DNA of 23,079 nucleotides from Clostridia bacterium (GTDB lineage Bacteria; Bacillota; Clostridia; Oscillospirales; Acutalibacteraceae), in contig JAILDS010000190.1 of the NCBI GenBank assembly GCA_024689165.1, positions 1-23,079 of the forward strand. The letters run 5' to 3'. Below, in pieces: positions 14,009 through 20,880 of the stretch (its first letter is position 1; each line of letters begins with the position of its first letter). A program made the translations under genes and the position numbers. The notes under the pieces were generated by a model, which was not told the origin of the DNA, did no database searches, and saw only the letters and a program-made list of their open reading frames with translations.

Positions 14009-15199
14009 ATGAACAGAGCATTTCGTGTATCCGAGATCAACAGCTACGTCAAGAACCTGCTTGATTTCGACAGGAACCTCTCGGACGTCCGTATCGAGGG
14101 CGAGATATCCAACCTGAAGCGGCACTACGGCTCGGGGCATCTTTATTTTACGCTCAAGGACGAGCTTGCCGCTGTCTCGGCGGTGATGTTCGCCTCCGAC
14201 GCCGCAAAGCTCGCGATCGACCCGTCGGACGGCGTCCTCGTGACGGCGCAGGGAAGGATCTCGCTGTATGAACGGGACGGCAGATACCAGTTTTACGTCC
14301 GTTCCATGACCGCGTCCGGCGACGGCGCGCTCCTCGAACAATATAATAAGCTCAGGTTGAAGCTTGAAAAAGAAGGCCTTTTTGCGCCCGAACTCAAAAA
14401 GCCGCTCCCGGCCTTCCCGTCGACCGTCGGCATAGTCACGTCTCTCGGAGCGGCCGCGCTGCAGGACGTGCTCAACGTCCTCTCGCGCAGGATGCCGTCC
14501 GTCCAGCCCGTTCTTTTCCCGTCGGCTGTACAGGGCGCCGGCGCTGCCGCGGAGCTCCGATCGGGCATAGAATATTTCAGCCGTACAAAAAAGGCGGACG
14601 TGGTGCTGCTCGTGCGCGGCGGAGGGTCGATAGAAGACCTGTGGGCGTTCAACGACGAAGCCCTCGCCCGCGCGATAGCGTCGAGCGAGGTCCCGGTCAT
14701 AAGCGGCGTCGGGCATGAGACGGATTTCACGATCGCCGATTTCGCCGCGTCGGTGCGGGCTCCCACTCCATCTGCGGCAGCCGAGCTCGCCGTGCCAGAG
14801 ATAACGGAACAGAAGGCCGTCGTCCGCTCGCTGTCCGCGGCGCTGACTTCGGCAATGAACGACAGGCTCGAGTTTGAGCGCGCGCGGCTCGGCGCAGTCG
14901 TCGCCAAGGCCCATTTCGAGCGGGGCGGGGATTATACGGACGTCCAGCGACTGAAGCTCGATTCGCTCGAGGAGTCGATCCGAAGGTCAGTTTCGGACCG
15001 GATAGCCGCCGAAAAAGCAAAAACGCAGGCCCTCGCCGGCGCCCTTGAGGCGATGTCGCCATACGGAGTGCTCCGGCGCGGGTACGCGATAATCGAAAAG
15101 AGCGGCAATGTCGTGTCTTCGGCAAAAGACCTTGCCCCGGGCGACAAAGCAAATCTCGTGCTTCACGACGGCTCCGCCCGCGCGGAAATAACACAATAA
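14009..15199 (+). CDS. xseA: Exodeoxyribonuclease VII large subunit
   Basis: Catalytic subunit of exonuclease VII, which degrades single-stranded DNA from both ends with several XseB copies. It has 396 residues, a usual length. The N-terminal OB-fold contains VSEINSYVKNLLDF and the typical VRIEGEISNLKRHYGSGHLYFTLKD. The catalytic domain shows VGIVTSLGAAALQDVLNVL, then VLLVRGGGSIEDLWAFNDE and PVISGVGHETDFTIADFAA, followed by VRAPTPSAAAELAVP. A long helical part and a C-terminal segment with GYAIIEKSGNVVSSAKDL complete it. The ribosome site before ATG 14009 is weak, so it may depend on coupling to the preceding gene. Confidence 0.97.
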   Translation: MNRAFRVSEINSYVKNLLDFDRNLSDVRIEGEISNLKRHYGSGHLYFTLKDELAAVSAVMFASDAAKLAIDPSDGVLVTAQGRISLYERDGRYQFYVRSMTASGDGALLEQYNKLRLKLEKEGLFAPELKKPLPAFPSTVGIVTSLGAAALQDVLNVLSRRMPSVQPVLFPSAVQGAGAAAELRSGIEYFSRTKKADVVLLVRGGGSIEDLWAFNDEALARAIASSEVPVISGVGHETDFTIADFAASVRAPTPSAAAELAVPEITEQKAVVRSLSAALTSAMNDRLEFERARLGAVVAKAHFERGGDYTDVQRLKLDSLEESIRRSVSDRIAAEKAKTQALAGALEAMSPYGVLRRGYAIIEKSGNVVSSAKDLAPGDKANLVLHDGSARAEITQ

Positions 15200-15237
15200 G
15201 ACGTTTTGTAAGCACGTCGGAACAACGGAGAGAGAAT

Positions 15238-15438
15238 ATGGCTTCAAAAATGACTTACGAACAGGCTCTGTCAAGGCTCGAGGAGATCGCGGCGGAGCTG
15301 AGGAACGGCAAGCTGACCCTCGACGAGAGCGTGAAGCTTTACGAGGAAGGCGTCAAGCTCGCTAAATTCGCGGGCGACTGCCTTGACGGCGCCGCGAAAA
15401 AACTGCGCGTTCTGAGCGGCGAAGCAGAGGAGGAATGA
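15238..15438 (+). CDS. xseB: Exodeoxyribonuclease VII small subunit
   Basis: 66-residue helical subunit that assembles on the XseA C-terminal domain. It opens MTYEQALSRLEEIAAELRNG and continues LTLDESVKLYEEGVKLAKF, both family hallmarks. GGAGAGAG precedes ATG 15238. It lies 38 bases after xseA and three bases before the prenyl synthase gene, the common order in Bacillota. Confidence 0.96.
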   Translation: MASKMTYEQALSRLEEIAAELRNGKLTLDESVKLYEEGVKLAKFAGDCLDGAAKKLRVLSGEAEEE

Positions 15439-15441
15439 GGC

Positions 15442-16272
15442 ATGAAGACCTATTCGCTCGATGAATACGTTTCCGTCATCGAAAAAAAGCTCGAGGCGTC
15501 CGTACCCCGTGCTCCTGACGGCGAAAAAATGCGCGAAGTGATGCTCTACTGTCTTGACGGCGGCGGAAAAAGGGTCAGACCCATGCTCTGCCTTGAATTC
15601 TGCCGTCTTTGCGGAGGTGAGATCGAAGACGCGCTCGATTTTGCCGCCGCGGTCGAGTTCGTACACACGTATTCGCTCATCCACGACGACCTGCCCTGTA
15701 TGGACGACGACGTCCTTCGGCGCGGACGCGAGACGGCGCACGTCAGGTTCGGCGAATCAACGGCGCTTCTGGCGGGCGACGCCATGCTCACGCACGCCTT
15801 TTATCTCGCGGCCGCTTCCCGGACCGTCCCGCCTGCCGTTTCCGCCGCGTGCGTAAAGGTCCTGGCGGACTGCGCGATGGGTATGGTCAACGGTCAGGTC
15901 TCGGACCTCGAGCTTGAAACAAGAAAGGCGACGCTCGACGAGCTGTACAGGACGGACCGTCTGAAGACGGGCTGCCTGATGGAGGCCGCATGCGTCATGG
16001 GAGTTCTTGCGAGCGGGAACGCGACCGCCGAACGGCTCGCCGCGGCGAAGGAATACGCCCTCGCCTTCGGTCTCGCGTTCCAGATAACCGACGACGTGCT
16101 GGACATGGACGAGGAAACGGGCGAAAAAAGCACCTACGTGTCCGTACTCGGACAGTCCGGAGCGGGAGAACTCGCCTCGGAATACGCGGGCAAGGCGCTC
16201 GACGCGCTGAAGACCTTCGGCCCTGACGCGGAATTTCTGAAAAACTATACCCTGCGCGTGCTGTCCCGGTGA
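15442..16272 (+). CDS. ispA: Farnesyl diphosphate synthase (type II)
   Basis: Short-chain trans-prenyltransferase that condenses IPP with DMAPP/GPP to make farnesyl diphosphate, the precursor of undecaprenyl phosphate and quinones. It has 276 residues, slightly short of the usual 290 or so. The first aspartate-rich motif is DDLPCMDDD at residues 82-90, with four residues between the Asp pairs, as in bacterial type II enzymes. Tyr77, five positions before it, is the residue that limits chain length to C15. The substrate-binding GGKRVRP (41-47) and LRRGRET follow the pattern. The second motif is FQITDDVLDMDEETGEKS. The C-terminus lacks the last residues seen in some relatives. Product length is inferred from Tyr77. 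Confidence 0.92.
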   Translation: MKTYSLDEYVSVIEKKLEASVPRAPDGEKMREVMLYCLDGGGKRVRPMLCLEFCRLCGGEIEDALDFAAAVEFVHTYSLIHDDLPCMDDDVLRRGRETAHVRFGESTALLAGDAMLTHAFYLAAASRTVPPAVSAACVKVLADCAMGMVNGQVSDLELETRKATLDELYRTDRLKTGCLMEAACVMGVLASGNATAERLAAAKEYALAFGLAFQITDDVLDMDEETGEKSTYVSVLGQSGAGELASEYAGKALDALKTFGPDAEFLKNYTLRVLSR

Positions 16273-16298
16273 TATGAGACGGGTGAAAGGAGAAAGCT

Positions 16299-18044
16299 GT
16301 GTTTGAAATAAGAAGCGACGGGTTTTATCTCGATAACGAAAAGTTCCTCGTCCACTCCGGGGCGTGCCATTATTTCCGCATCCCCGAGGAGTACTGGGAG
16401 GACAGGCTCTACCGCATCAAGGCGATGGGACTCAACACGGTCGAGACCTACGTCTGCTGGAACATGCATGAGAAAAAACAGGGCGAGTTCGATTTTTCCG
16501 GTATGCTCGATATCGAGCAGTACGTCCGGCTCGCAGCAAAGCTCGGACTTTACGTCATTATCCGTCCGGGTCCGTATATCTGCGCCGAGTGGGACAACGG
16601 CGGGCTGCCGCACTGGCTCGCGGCGACCGGGGCGAAGTTCAGGCGTTCGGACCCGGTTTACCTGAACTATGTAGCAAGGTTCTTTTCTCAGCTGCTGCCG
16701 CGTCTGGCGCCTTATCAGACGACGAACGGCGGCAATATCCTGATGTTCCAGCTCGAGAACGAGTACGGTTCCTACGGCAACGACAAGAATTATCTTCTTG
16801 CTCTGCAGGGCATGATCCGAGAAAACGGCATCGACGCGCCGCTGTTCACCTCGGACGGCGGGACTGATTTCATGCTCTCCGGCGGGACGCTTCCGGACGT
16901 TTTCAAAACGGTCAATTTCGGTTCCGACCCGTCCAGGAATTTCGGAGCGCTCATCAGGCACCAGCAGGATATGCCTTTGATGTGCTCTGAATTCTGGTGT
17001 GGCTGGTTCGACGCGTGGGGAGGCAAGCACCACACGCGTTCCGGAGACGAGATCGTTGAGTGCGTCGACTATTTCCTGAGCAACGATATCAATTTCAACA
17101 TCTACGTTGCGCACGGCGGGACAAACTTCGGTTTTACCGCCGGTGCAAACCACGCGGACGCCTACGCCCCGACCGTCACGAGCTACGACTACGGGACTCT
17201 CATAAGCGAACATGGCGAGATAACCAGCGCGTACCTTGCCGTAAGGGACATGCTCATCGAGCGCGCCGACGCGCCGGAGCTTGAGCTCCCGCCCGTTATA
17301 AGGACCCAGAACCTCGGAAAATTCAAATTCACGAAGACCGCGAGGCTGCTTGACAACACTGCCGCTCTCGGCCCGACGGTGGGATCCCCGTCCCCGCTGA
17401 GCTTTGAGGAGCTTGACCTGATGGGCGGTATGGCAAGGTATACGACCGTCGTAAAGGGCAAATACGAGGCGGCCAAGCTTAAGCTCGAAAGCGTGCACGA
17501 CGTGGCGCAGGTCTATATCAACGGCGAGTACGCGGACTCCTTCGACCGTGTCAGAAGCAGGCGCGGCGGCGAAAGCCTCGAGATACAGCTCAAGGCGTTC
17601 GACGGCGAGCTGAAGATCGACGTCCTTGTTGCCGCCTACGGCAGGGTGAACTACGGAACGCGCATGCCGGACCGCAAGGGCCTCGGCAGGGTGTTCCTCG
17701 GTTCTCAGGAGCTCATGGGCTGGGAGTGCGTCCCGATGAGCTTTGAGGACCTTTCCGGCGTGGAGTTCAAAGAAAAAGAAAAGATCAAACGCGAATGCGT
17801 CATCGCCAAGCTCTTGTTCGAGTGCGCGAACAAGGTGGATTGCTTCATCGACACCTCCGACCTCGGCAGCGGGTTCATCATCGTCAACGGCCACAATCTG
17901 GGCAGGTACTGCTCGGAGGGTCCGCAGCAGACGCTTTATATGCCCGGCTGCTGGCTTGAGAAGGAGAATGAGCTGATCTGTGTGGAGTACGGCGGAGCGG
18001 CTCCGAATTATATCAAGATCGTCGAAACGCCGAGGCTTGGGTAA
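16299..18044 (+). CDS. GH35 beta-galactosidase
   Basis: 581-residue glycoside hydrolase of family 35, which removes terminal beta-galactose from oligosaccharides or glycans. The GTG start follows AAAGGAGA at 16287-16293. There is no signal peptide, so the enzyme should be cytosolic and act on imported sugars. The TIM barrel opens with the family signature HSGACHYFRIPEEYW and RIKAMGLNTVETYVCWNMHE. The acid/base is Glu155 in QLENEYGSYG and the nucleophile Glu231 in MCSEFWCGWFDAWGG. A further family motif is NIYVAHGGTNFGF. The C-terminal third is the jelly-roll region typical of GH35, ending with GFIIVNGHNLGRYC and TLYMPGCWLEKENEL. No sugar transporter or regulator is adjacent. Confidence 0.95.
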   Translation: MFEIRSDGFYLDNEKFLVHSGACHYFRIPEEYWEDRLYRIKAMGLNTVETYVCWNMHEKKQGEFDFSGMLDIEQYVRLAAKLGLYVIIRPGPYICAEWDNGGLPHWLAATGAKFRRSDPVYLNYVARFFSQLLPRLAPYQTTNGGNILMFQLENEYGSYGNDKNYLLALQGMIRENGIDAPLFTSDGGTDFMLSGGTLPDVFKTVNFGSDPSRNFGALIRHQQDMPLMCSEFWCGWFDAWGGKHHTRSGDEIVECVDYFLSNDINFNIYVAHGGTNFGFTAGANHADAYAPTVTSYDYGTLISEHGEITSAYLAVRDMLIERADAPELELPPVIRTQNLGKFKFTKTARLLDNTAALGPTVGSPSPLSFEELDLMGGMARYTTVVKGKYEAAKLKLESVHDVAQVYINGEYADSFDRVRSRRGGESLEIQLKAFDGELKIDVLVAAYGRVNYGTRMPDRKGLGRVFLGSQELMGWECVPMSFEDLSGVEFKEKEKIKRECVIAKLLFECANKVDCFIDTSDLGSGFIIVNGHNLGRYCSEGPQQTLYMPGCWLEKENELICVEYGGAAPNYIKIVETPRLG

Positions 18045-18045
18045 T

Positions 18046-18894
18046 ATGACGCCTATAATCGCGATAATGTACGACTTCGACAGGACTCTCTGCACGCGTG
18101 ACATGCAGGAGTTCTCTTTCATTCCGTCGCTCGGGATGTCCGCCGGGGAATTCTGGGGGGCCGCGAACGAGCTTTCCCGCCGGGAGCAGGCGGACGGCAT
18201 ACTCGCCTATATGTATACGATGCTCCGCGAAGCCGCAAAAGCGGGAAGGCCTATCGTCAGGGACGAGCTCGTCCGGCAGGGCGCGGAGCTGGAGTTTTTT
18301 CCGGGGGTCTCCGACTGGTTCGGCAGGATCAACCGCTACGCCGCCGCCATGGGCGTGACGGTGGAGCATTACGTCCTTTCGAGCGGACTGCGCGAGATAA
18401 TCGAGGGCTCCGCGATATCCGGGGAGTTCACAAGAATATTCGCCTCGGAATTCCTTTACGACGAGCGCGGCTACGCCGTATGGCCCAAGACGGCCGTCAA
18501 CTATACCTCTAAAACGCAGTTCATATACAGGATCAACAAGGGAATACTGGATATCTCCAACGACGCGGATCTCAACCGCTCCACGCCCGAAGGCGAGCGC
18601 AGGGTGCTGTTCACCAACATGCTGTATATCGGCGACGGGCTTTCAGACGTGCCCTGCATGAAGATGGTCGAGGCCTACGGCGGCCGTTCCATCGCGCTTT
18701 ACTGGGACGGCAGACAGAGCGTCGCGGACGACCTTCTGCTGCACGGCAGGGTCTCTTTCCGCGAAAAGGCCGACTACTCCGAGGGCAGCGGGCTTGAAAC
18801 GACCGTCAGAAATATCATCCTGCATATGGCGGCAAAGACGAAGCTCGATTCCGCGCATTTCGAGCAGGTAGCACAGGCGGGTGAAAAAGCATGA
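18046..18894 (+). CDS. HAD-superfamily phosphatase, phosphoserine-phosphatase-like
   Basis: 282-residue HAD protein. I chose ATG 18046, one base after the GH35 stop; the frame is open further upstream but inside GH35. Motif I is MYDFDRTLC with Asp10 and Asp12. Motif II is YVLSSGLREII. A basic residue for motif III lies in the KTQFIYRINKG region, and motif IV is YIGDGLSDVPCMKM. The cap between motifs I and II contains the long helical stretch ANELSRREQADGILAYMYT. The overlap with the next gene (ATGA) ties it to a nucleotidase. The substrate is unknown; coupling suggests, but does not show, a nucleotide-related role. Confidence 0.85.
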   Translation: MTPIIAIMYDFDRTLCTRDMQEFSFIPSLGMSAGEFWGAANELSRREQADGILAYMYTMLREAAKAGRPIVRDELVRQGAELEFFPGVSDWFGRINRYAAAMGVTVEHYVLSSGLREIIEGSAISGEFTRIFASEFLYDERGYAVWPKTAVNYTSKTQFIYRINKGILDISNDADLNRSTPEGERRVLFTNMLYIGDGLSDVPCMKMVEAYGGRSIALYWDGRQSVADDLLLHGRVSFREKADYSEGSGLETTVRNIILHMAAKTKLDSAHFEQVAQAGEKA

Positions 18895-19466
18895 GCAGTG
18901 ATTTCTTCGCCTATTTCATGAGGCTCAAATTCATCAACCGCTGGGCGCTGATGAGGAATTCCTTCCCGGAAAACCTCAGCACCCACTGCGCCGAGGTCGC
19001 TGTCGTCGCCCACGCGCTGGCTCTTATAGGCAACGAGCGGATGGGCAAAAGCTATAACGCTGACCGTGCGGGCATGCTTGGGCTGTTCCACGATATGCCG
19101 GAGGTCCTCACGGGCGATATGCCCACGCCGGTAAAGTACGCTACACCGGCCCTGCGCGAGAACTACGCGGCGGTCGAAAAAGACGCCTCTCAAAGACTTC
19201 TTGCCGATCTCCCGGAGGATCTGCGCGGCGGGTATGCGGAGCTGATAGATCCCGAAAAGGACGAATATAACGTTCTTGTCAAGGCGGCGGACAAGATCTG
19301 CGCGCTGATAAAATGCATCGAGGAACGGCGCGCGGGAAACACGGAGTTTTCCGCGGCCGAAAGCGCTTCTCTCGAAGCCGTCCGCGCGCTGGGCTGTCCG
19401 GAAGCAGAGATGTTTCTGGAAGAATTCCTTCCGTCCTGCGAAAAAACGCTCGACGCGCTGAACTGA
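18891..19466 (+). CDS. YfbR-like HD-domain 5'-deoxynucleotidase
   Basis: 191-residue HD-domain phosphohydrolase resembling E. coli YfbR (199 residues), which dephosphorylates deoxyribonucleoside 5'-monophosphates. It opens with FINRWALMRNSFPENLSTHC, matching the RW-L-RN-ENxSxH pattern. Metal ligands are His32, then His67-Asp68 in LFHDMPEVLTGDMPTPVKY, and a later Asp in VKAADKICA. The pattern LTGDMPTPVKY is close to diagnostic for the group. It overlaps the preceding HAD gene by four bases. Confidence 0.9.
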   Translation: MSSDFFAYFMRLKFINRWALMRNSFPENLSTHCAEVAVVAHALALIGNERMGKSYNADRAGMLGLFHDMPEVLTGDMPTPVKYATPALRENYAAVEKDASQRLLADLPEDLRGGYAELIDPEKDEYNVLVKAADKICALIKCIEERRAGNTEFSAAESASLEAVRALGCPEAEMFLEEFLPSCEKTLDALN

Positions 19467-19493
19467 AACGATAACGCCCGCTCCGGCGCGGCG

Positions 19494-19515
19494 GCCCGTC
19501 TGCCGATGGGCTTTT
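19494..19515 (+). terminator. Weak terminator-like hairpin after yfbR
   Basis: A six-pair stem with one G-U (19494-19499 with 19506-19511) and a six-base loop is followed by TTTT. It lies 28 bases after the yfbR-like stop. Confidence 0.35.
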
Positions 19516-19526
19516 GCCCGGAGACC

Positions 19527-19556
19527 ATGGCTCACAGATCCGGAGGACGTCTATGA
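19527..19556 (+). CDS. Possible nine-residue leader peptide
   Basis: ATG 19527 encodes MAHRSGGRL, and its TGA overlaps the start of the GNAT gene (ATGA). A GGAG lies six bases before the ATG. The GNAT Shine-Dalgarno sits inside it. It could couple translation, or simply be chance in a GC-rich spacer. Confidence 0.25.
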   Translation: MAHRSGGRL

Positions 19557-20278
19557 TACTTTTGCTCGACAGATCGACACCTCCTCAGAAATACGTGACC
19601 CGCGCGGGAGACGCCGTCACGGCGGCTGTGCTTGAGGACTTTTTTCTATTCGGCGGCACGGTCGGCGACGGTTTTTACGTTATCCTGACCGATTCCTGCG
19701 AGTACGCGGGGCTCGTCGAGCTGACGGAATACCGCAGGGCGTTCGTATGCACCGAAAAAGCCGACCCCCAAGAGACGTCTGCATTCCTGAGCGGCTGTAC
19801 TGACGCGCTCGCGTACCCCGGAGCCGCTTCCCATATCGGACTTGCGCCGAAATACCGCGCGTGGAGCTTCGCCGGCAGGACCTCCGGCGGCGGGGGAGCT
19901 GACGTCGTGCCCGTAGAGCCCGGGAACGCGCGGGAGGTAACGGAACTCCAGCAGAGAGCCTTCGGGCTGACGGACGAGGCGGCGCGCAGGCGGCTCGAAG
20001 TCCTGACATCACGTCTTGAAATGGGCAGATGCAGGGGCTTTGCCGCGGAAGAAAACGGCAGGCTCGTCTCCTGCGCCGTGACCGACGCCGAACGGGACGG
20101 AAACGCGCTCATAGAGGGCGTGTGCACCGATAAGGAGTACCGGCGCAGGGGCTTCGCGAAAAGCTGCCTGTGGGCGCTGACAGACTCCCTGCTTTGCGGA
20201 GGTATCTCTCCGACGGTTTTTACCGGATTGAACGACAATATTGCGTTTTATACCCGCTGCGGCTACGTTTCTTTCTGA
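19553..20278 (+). CDS. GNAT-family N-acetyltransferase
   Basis: 241-residue protein whose C-terminal half is a GNAT domain. The acetyl-CoA loop is GVCTDKEYRRRGFAKSCL, and a later NDNIAFYTRCGYV is the usual final motif. The N-terminal half (about 110 residues) has no motif I recognise and may be a degenerate second GNAT fold, as in other tandem clostridial proteins. A Gly-rich linker (SGGGGAD) separates the halves. The start ATG 19553 follows CGGAGGA; an in-frame ATG upstream (19514) is less well placed. The acceptor substrate is unknown. Confidence 0.82.
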   Translation: MILLLDRSTPPQKYVTRAGDAVTAAVLEDFFLFGGTVGDGFYVILTDSCEYAGLVELTEYRRAFVCTEKADPQETSAFLSGCTDALAYPGAASHIGLAPKYRAWSFAGRTSGGGGADVVPVEPGNAREVTELQQRAFGLTDEAARRRLEVLTSRLEMGRCRGFAAEENGRLVSCAVTDAERDGNALIEGVCTDKEYRRRGFAKSCLWALTDSLLCGGISPTVFTGLNDNIAFYTRCGYVSF

Positions 20279-20318
20279 ATTTGTAATTAAAACTTAAAAA
20301 ACAAAGGGTCAAAACATC

Positions 20319-20347
20319 TTGTTTTTTTGAAAAATCGGTGTTATACT
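20319..20347 (+). promoter_or_regulatory. Promoter of the small-peptide/ABC-exporter locus
   Basis: TTGTTT (20319-20324), 17 bases, TATACT (20342-20347), in an AT-rich 99-base gap that contrasts with the GC-rich surroundings. Transcription would start near 20354, giving a leader of about 24 bases before the first small gene. Confidence 0.6.
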
Positions 20348-20377
20348 CAAGCCACTAATAAGCGAGGATGTGTGGTT

Positions 20378-20587
20378 ATGAATTTCTTACCCGACACCAT
20401 ATTCGGTAACGATACTTTCGGTATCGGTCAGATGGTTCTTTATCTTCAGGCGATACTCAACGTCATTGCGGAGTTCTTCAATAAGGTCCTTTCCGATCTT
20501 ATCGGCAACGCCACGAAGATGGGTATCGAAGGTGAAGACCTCGTCGCGACAGCCGTCACCACCACGGTTTCCGGCGACGTCGGCTGA
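20378..20587 (+). CDS. Small acidic amphipathic protein 1, unknown function
   Basis: 69 residues from ATG 20378; GAGGA at 20364-20368 is an adequate ribosome site, and an upstream TTG start would cross the promoter. No known family is recognised. The N-terminus is polar with prolines and glycines. A hydrophobic/amphipathic helix spans about residues 18-42 (core MVLYLQAILNVIAEFFNKVL). The tail is acidic and Thr-rich and ends TTTVSGDVG. There are eight acidic and two basic residues and no cysteine. There is no signal peptide of the usual kind and no double-glycine leader. It shares its layout and C-terminal motif with the next gene and is followed by an ABC exporter pair, which suggests a secreted or membrane-active peptide. 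A structural membrane-associated role is equally possible. Confidence 0.72.
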   Translation: MNFLPDTIFGNDTFGIGQMVLYLQAILNVIAEFFNKVLSDLIGNATKMGIEGEDLVATAVTTTVSGDVG

Positions 20588-20627
20588 GAACGCGCTTTTC
20601 TGTTTTTCGAAAGGAGGTCGGAACCGA

Positions 20628-20795
20628 ATGAGTTATGATTTCAATATACCGAGCTTCATGCCGGAAATCAGCCTTTATATCGCTTATCTCAAACAGGTGC
20701 TTGAGATGCTGGCGTCTCTTTTTAACGGCATTTTCAACATCAAGGTCGTTGAAGAGGTCGATGAGACCACGACGGTCGCTTCGGACGAGGGCTGA
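20628..20795 (+). CDS. Small acidic amphipathic protein 2, paralogue of the preceding gene
   Basis: 55 residues from ATG 20628 with a very strong ribosome site (AAAGGAGGT at 20611-20619), pointing to high expression. No family recognised. The N-terminal part MSYDFNIPSFMPE precedes a hydrophobic/amphipathic helix at about 14-40 (core SLYIAYLKQVLEMLASLF). The acidic tail ends ETTTVASDEG. There are nine acidic and two basic residues and no cysteine. The LY at the start of the helix and the final TTTV-x-x-D-x-G match protein 1, although the codons differ, so selection acts on the protein. It lies 40 bases after gene 1, in the same transcript. Confidence 0.75.
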   Translation: MSYDFNIPSFMPEISLYIAYLKQVLEMLASLFNGIFNIKVVEEVDETTTVASDEG

Positions 20796-20833
20796 GCGCT
20801 TCGGTTCAGCTGCTTAGATTTGTTGTAAGCTTT

Positions 20834-20861
20834 GGGGTGCGGGTCGTCCGCGCCCTCTTTT
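20834..20861 (+). terminator. Attenuator-like terminator between the peptides and the exporter
   Basis: An eight-pair GC-rich stem with one G-U (arms 20835-20842 and 20848-20855, loop of five) is followed by TCTTTT. Partial read-through would give much peptide mRNA and less exporter mRNA. No separate promoter for the exporter is evident in the 85-base gap. Confidence 0.6.
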
Positions 20862-20880
20862 CGGTGTGAACGGAGTTTAA

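Noticed and set aside
16245..18200. Minus-strand 651-codon frame
   Set aside because: It lies fully opposite the GH35 gene and the start of the HAD gene, has no recognisable domain or ribosome site, and reflects the GC-rich third-position bias of the real frame.
20279..20341. AT-rich stem (A run near 20297, T run near 20322) as a terminator of the GNAT gene
   Set aside because: Pairing is almost only A-T with a long loop, so it is unstable; the T run is better explained as the -35 and spacer of the next promoter.
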